DNA of 64,000 nt. It comes from Lactarius indigo. Taxonomy: Eukaryota > Basidiomycota > Agaricomycetes > Russulales > Russulaceae. Below are positions 60,101 to 64,000 of this stretch, piece by piece. The DNA lies in the NCBI GenBank assembly GCA_025766275.1, contig JAFKAC010000091.1:171301-235300 (forward strand), written 5' to 3'. Position 1 is the first letter of the stretch, and every line of letters starts with the position of its first letter. The notes under the pieces are model-generated. The model did not search any database. It saw nothing but the letters and a program-made list of their open reading frames with translations, and was not told the DNA's origin. A program made the translations under genes and the position numbers.

Positions 60101-60839
60101 CAGTTAGGTTCCTGAAATGACCGAACGTACCAATCATATCAACGAGTTAATTAGTCATCCACACGTGCACACAATCTTTCACGCTCATTACTAGTATAAC
60201 GGCACTCACTATTTCAGCTCCTTTTGAAAAAACCATGTGTGGGATAGCGAGCGAGTTGTACAGTGGAGCGTGCGTTCGCGGCATGAAGCCCAGTCGCCTA
60301 AGACAGCAACTTAAACAGTCCTCATGCGCATCGCGATAAGATCACAACAAGCGGGGAGTATAGTGTTGACTTGGACCGATGAAGACGAATGAGGGACGCG
60401 CGAGCGCGCGTCCTTTTGTGCTGGAGCTTCGCCGCAGTCCAGCTATATAGAACCTGCATAAAACAGTTTGAATTGAGATGTTTTTGTCGCGGGGACATCG
60501 CGCGCAGGATGGTTGAATGTCCGTGAGGGTAGTGATTGACGGAGTTCTAGCATATTCCGCATTATTTGCTAACGGGAAGCTTTGTTAAAGAGAAGTCGCG
60601 AACAGAGCAGCGAGAGGCATTGAGTCATCAAGCTCACGAGACGATGGAGAGGCGATTGCTGCAATCTTGGGTGTCCATGCCGAGTGATAACGAGAATTGG
60701 GTCCCTCCGAGGGTTCCTCTGAGACATTACCTTGGACAGAGAGGCCCTCTCCTAACTTTGCCTGCTGAGCTCACAAAGGGGACGGACCGGGTAGTAGCCA
60801 AATTCGATTTTGCAATATCTACTTAAACCATTACTCGGT
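54175..60839. other. 6.7 kb without a recognised gene
   Basis: Read on both strands. Open frames are short, without domains, repeats or splice-linked continuations I can identify. There are no transposase, reverse-transcriptase or tRNA signatures. Coding sequence broken by indels may be hidden here. Confidence 0.45.
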
Positions 60840-63400
60840 CTAGAATAGCCCTAGGAGATCTTCCTGCTGGTTTGACGCTGTCGTCGGCTGTGTTGCTGCC
60901 GCCGGTGCAATTGGAGAAACGACCTCGCCGAACCCGAGGAATGGGTCTAGAGCTGGCGCCCCCCCTGCAGGTGCGGCCTGCGGCACGCTGGATGATAAGG
61001 ACGAACTTCCAAAGATCGAAACGAGATCGTCCAGAGGGTTGGTGATGTACCGGACATGATGTTCTTTGCCGCGGGCTGTTGCAGCACTTGGGTAGCAGCG
61101 AGGCCGTTGGCTGCTCCGCCGCGGGCTCGTCGTCGAAGTCGAGTAGATTTTCTGATACCTGTCCAGCGGCAACTGTTTGAAGTGCGGCCTTGGCCGAATC
61201 GGCAAGACTAACGGACACGAAAGCTCAGTTCCTTGTGAGAGGTAAGGAGAAATGATAACCCACTCAGCCCTCTGCGCTGCATTGCTTCAGCGCCGACTCG
61301 CCCCTGGCCGATGAACGTCGCGGCTGGCTTTTGATAGACGCTTGCCAGACTGGATACTTCGCCGATTAGCTCGTTGAGTAGTGCAGGAGCAACGGTAGTG
61401 CGAGGCAACGAGATCGGCGGTCGGTGTGCGAGAACGACAGACTACCGAGTATGAGCGGAAGCGACGACAGAAACTGACGCAAAACCTAGATACCTTTGCT
61501 GCTCCAGGGTCTGTTGACAGAAGACGCCAGTAGATATACGCCCGATCCCTTACAGGCGAATCGCAGTCCTTCGTCGCCGTATTGAGATACGTTGGACCAA
61601 ACCCTGTGATGTGTCGGGCTTGAAAAGGAAAGCTTCACAACTGCGGTGAGCGTCTGCAATTGTACCTACAGCTCGCATGCGCAGGTCAACGGCGGTGCAT
61701 GTACATCGAGACGAAGGAATCTCACAGAATAGGACTCCTCGGTGAAAGTCTCCACGAAAATGTTAATAGTTCGTCGGCATTGTCGATCTTATTAGCGTAT
61801 TCTCCGATAATCCAAATAAGAGACGCCTTCGCTTCTGGCTCGTCTAATTCTTCTAATTTGCGCATAAGGTGGGATGACGCCTTCGTATGTCATGGGTATC
61901 TTCGGAAAATGTCCTGAACGATCCAAATCAGAGATTCCGGAAATATTAATGAAGGAAGGACCTTCATTACTACGACGGCTTCTTGCACGACATAGCTGAC
62001 TCGAGTCGCGATAAGGTCCAACAATACATTGACACACCGCTCAGCGCCAGCCTCGATCTTGACTGCTGCTTGACCTATAGCCTTGATACTACGTCTCACG
62101 AAATCGACATCAACCTCAGAGGCATATCTATCATGAGTCCGTCAAGCGGAATATACCCCGAAGGAGCGGGCCAACGTACTCTTCAGCTCGCTCAACAACG
62201 CGTCTACGTTGTTTTCGTTCGCCAAGCGAACCATGATGTCCAACTTTTCCACTTTGACATACAGAGGGTCGTTATACTTGCAGAAAAATACACGCATCTC
62301 GTTGGACAGGATATCGCTGCGCTTTTGAAGTAGAAGATTGATGTTTCTCAGAGCGATCCACTGCACTTCCGGTGGAGAAGACAGCAGGGTGACAAGGGTG
62401 GAGCCATCTTGCGTATGAGTTGCTTGTTGAAGTCCTCACGCTTCACTTGCGCATGTGGATCATAATTACCTGCTAAGACGTCACGCAATGTTCTCTCGAG
62501 AAGTAGAGTAAATGGACCCACCCTGACAGCGCCGAGAACGACGCTTCCGTTCACATGCTGGAACTGAGGTACCACGCGCTCGCATATATGTTCGCTTTCT
62601 TTCTCATCCTGAGCTTCGTACCTTGCCAATGCAGACAGATAGCGACACGGCCCCACTCGGAACATTCGTTGAGCGCGATGAGGAGCTTTAAGATCGTAGG
62701 CGTAACGGTGAATACGGCTGGATCAGAGGAAGAGGTGGACGGCTGGGAAGTTGCTGATGTGTGGATATCCGCTAATGCGGTGATGGTATTTGCGACAACC
62801 TTTGGGGAGCATTAGGCGATGGAAGAGCGGAAATAATGCACGCACCATCGGGTTGCTGTCCGAAATCATCTCGTGAAGTTGTTCTAGAAAGCCATTCTCC
62901 AGAACTAACTCAGGCTTGAGGTCGTATAATTTGGCAACACATAGGGCGGCCGTTTTTCGTACATATGGATTTTCGTCATGCAAGGACTTTTGTAAAGGAC
63001 CTGCGATGTAGTCGATGATCTTCTCGACGCGGATGCAGCCCATCGTACGATGGCCAGTGCGCGGATGAGCGGATTGGGTCCGAGTCTTTGACGAATGTGT
63101 TCACGGCAAGGATGACTAGATGGCTGTGTTTTTGCGTAATTAATGAGGTAGAGATAGACGAGTTTCTTTTGCTCGATATCCTCGGTTTGCATGTTCTTGA
63201 GTACATCGGGAAAAAGACCACTGACATCTTTCGAGAGAGGCTCCAGCAGAACAGTCAATAAGAGCAAGATCTTCGTACGCACCCTTCCCAACCGTCATAT
63301 TAGCGATGACCTTCTTTATAGCATCCTTCCGCTTGTCGCGATACTCGCTGTTCAAATCTGCCCGAAGCTCAAATTCTCGCCTGGCCAGTGATTAATAGCA
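60840..63400 (-). CDS. Beta-adaptin, large subunit of an AP-1/AP-2 clathrin adaptor, many apparent frameshifts
   Basis: On the minus strand the family runs in order: [52 protein letters not shown] and [14 protein letters not shown]; then [14 protein letters not shown] in another frame, [10 protein letters not shown] and [20 protein letters not shown] in a third. Next come [53 protein letters not shown] and [20 protein letters not shown]. The hinge carries [20 protein letters not shown] and [11 protein letters not shown], and a clathrin-box-like DLLGLF ends the protein at 60840. At 63040-63140 three small losses (about 2, 4 and 1 bases) fall within 100 bases. The protein would load clathrin on Golgi or plasma-membrane vesicles. 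Exon borders are not reliable, and the first exon was not found. Confidence 0.78.
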
Positions 63401-64000
63401 TAACGTGGGTTGCACAATCTGCGCGAACCTTTCTTTGGGGCCGCTCTAGAGAACACATTCATGGCAGCAAGGAAAGAATAACGCGGTTGCGTTCAGGCAT
63501 CTCAGCTGGCAGAGCCGCCCAAATCCATATCGTATTACGTAACCCGTGCAATTGTACACCTCGATTCAACTAACAAACTAGTCATGCGGCGCGCGAGCCT
63601 GTCCAGTAACGGCTTCCTTCCCCCCAGACTCGCGAAGCTCGCCAGCTTCGTGCATATCATCATTGCGAATGGCTTTACCGGTTACCTGTCACGATCACGA
63701 CGCCCAACATGTTAGACGACGAGAAAGGTAAAGCCAAGAGAGACCCGACCTTTTCTACTTTTCCAATAGCTTTATCTACCAACCCCGCCTTTCCCATGGG
63801 TAGACTGTCTTTTCCGTCACGAGCAACGCCACCTAGAATAATACAGAAGTTCGCGCACTTCAGCTATATGATCTCCGACGGAGCCCTACACGGCACCTAC
63901 CACTTTGAACAGGCTGGACATTCAACGGCCGCTCGGAATTGAACGCTTCTGGCCCTGCGCACCGGTATCGACCTCTTCAACGTATTGGCTGGTCCAAATG
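63401..64000. other. Right edge, unresolved
   Basis: Should contain the first exon of the beta-adaptin gene and its promoter. A + open frame at 63709-63942 has no recognisable domain and is not called. Confidence 0.4.

Noticed and set aside
54175..60839. Transposable element in the gene-less tract
   Set aside because: No transposase, integrase or reverse-transcriptase motifs and no terminal repeats were seen.
63709..63942. Possible divergent gene starting at the right edge
   Set aside because: 77 codons without domain, splice continuation or homology that I can recognise.
1..64000. tRNA and rRNA genes
   Set aside because: I scanned for B-box-like GTTCGA words and rRNA-like blocks on both strands and found none with a plausible cloverleaf.

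Overview
This window is nuclear DNA of a filamentous basidiomycete, most likely an Agaricomycete. The evidence is many introns of about 46-97 bases with GT..AG ends, multi-exon P450 and old-yellow-enzyme genes, large Goodbye-NACHT-ankyrin (fungal NLR) genes, and a nuclear gene for mitochondrial RNA polymerase. I cannot name the species. Most gene models were joined by hand from splice signals. For every gene called intact, reading phase is kept across all junctions.

0-21 kb is an accessory, repeatedly duplicated region. It holds four copies of a convergent couple: an NLR gene on + and an old yellow enzyme (OYE) on -. In couples 1 and 2 (0.1-4.1 kb) the NLR is reduced to about 150 bases of its NACHT exon. 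In couples 3 and 4 (7.0-14.1 and 14.1-21.1 kb) the NLR is full length, but NLR-A carries one in-frame stop; NLR-B is open. OYE1, OYE2 and OYE4 are open, OYE3 is a pseudogene, and only OYE4 keeps all the canonical active-site residues. An intact 14-exon cytochrome P450 lies divergent from OYE2.

21-40 kb holds two paralogous BAG-domain co-chaperone genes, both with heat-shock-element-like and TATA-like promoter motifs and a shared C-terminal WSEV motif. It also holds an F-box-like gene, a 1,962-residue NLR (NLR-C, about 32 ankyrin repeats) divergent from BAG2, and a three-finger C2H2 transcription factor.

40-64 kb is a housekeeping neighbourhood: RPO41 (mitochondrial RNA polymerase), an unrecognised 238-residue gene, ATP synthase subunit h and the ATPase inhibitor IF1 head to head, a BAP31-like ER protein, the deubiquitinase UBP6, and a beta-adaptin. 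From about 49 kb onward every conserved gene carries small indels in otherwise conserved coding sequence, unlike the genes before 47 kb. Either the consensus is poor there or the segment is decaying. About 6.6 kb (54.2-60.8 kb) has no gene I can recognise.

Two themes run through the window. One is xenobiotic or stress chemistry (OYE, P450) beside intracellular NLR sensors. The other is proteostasis: BAG/UIM/Atg8-motif proteins, an F-box-like protein and UBP6.
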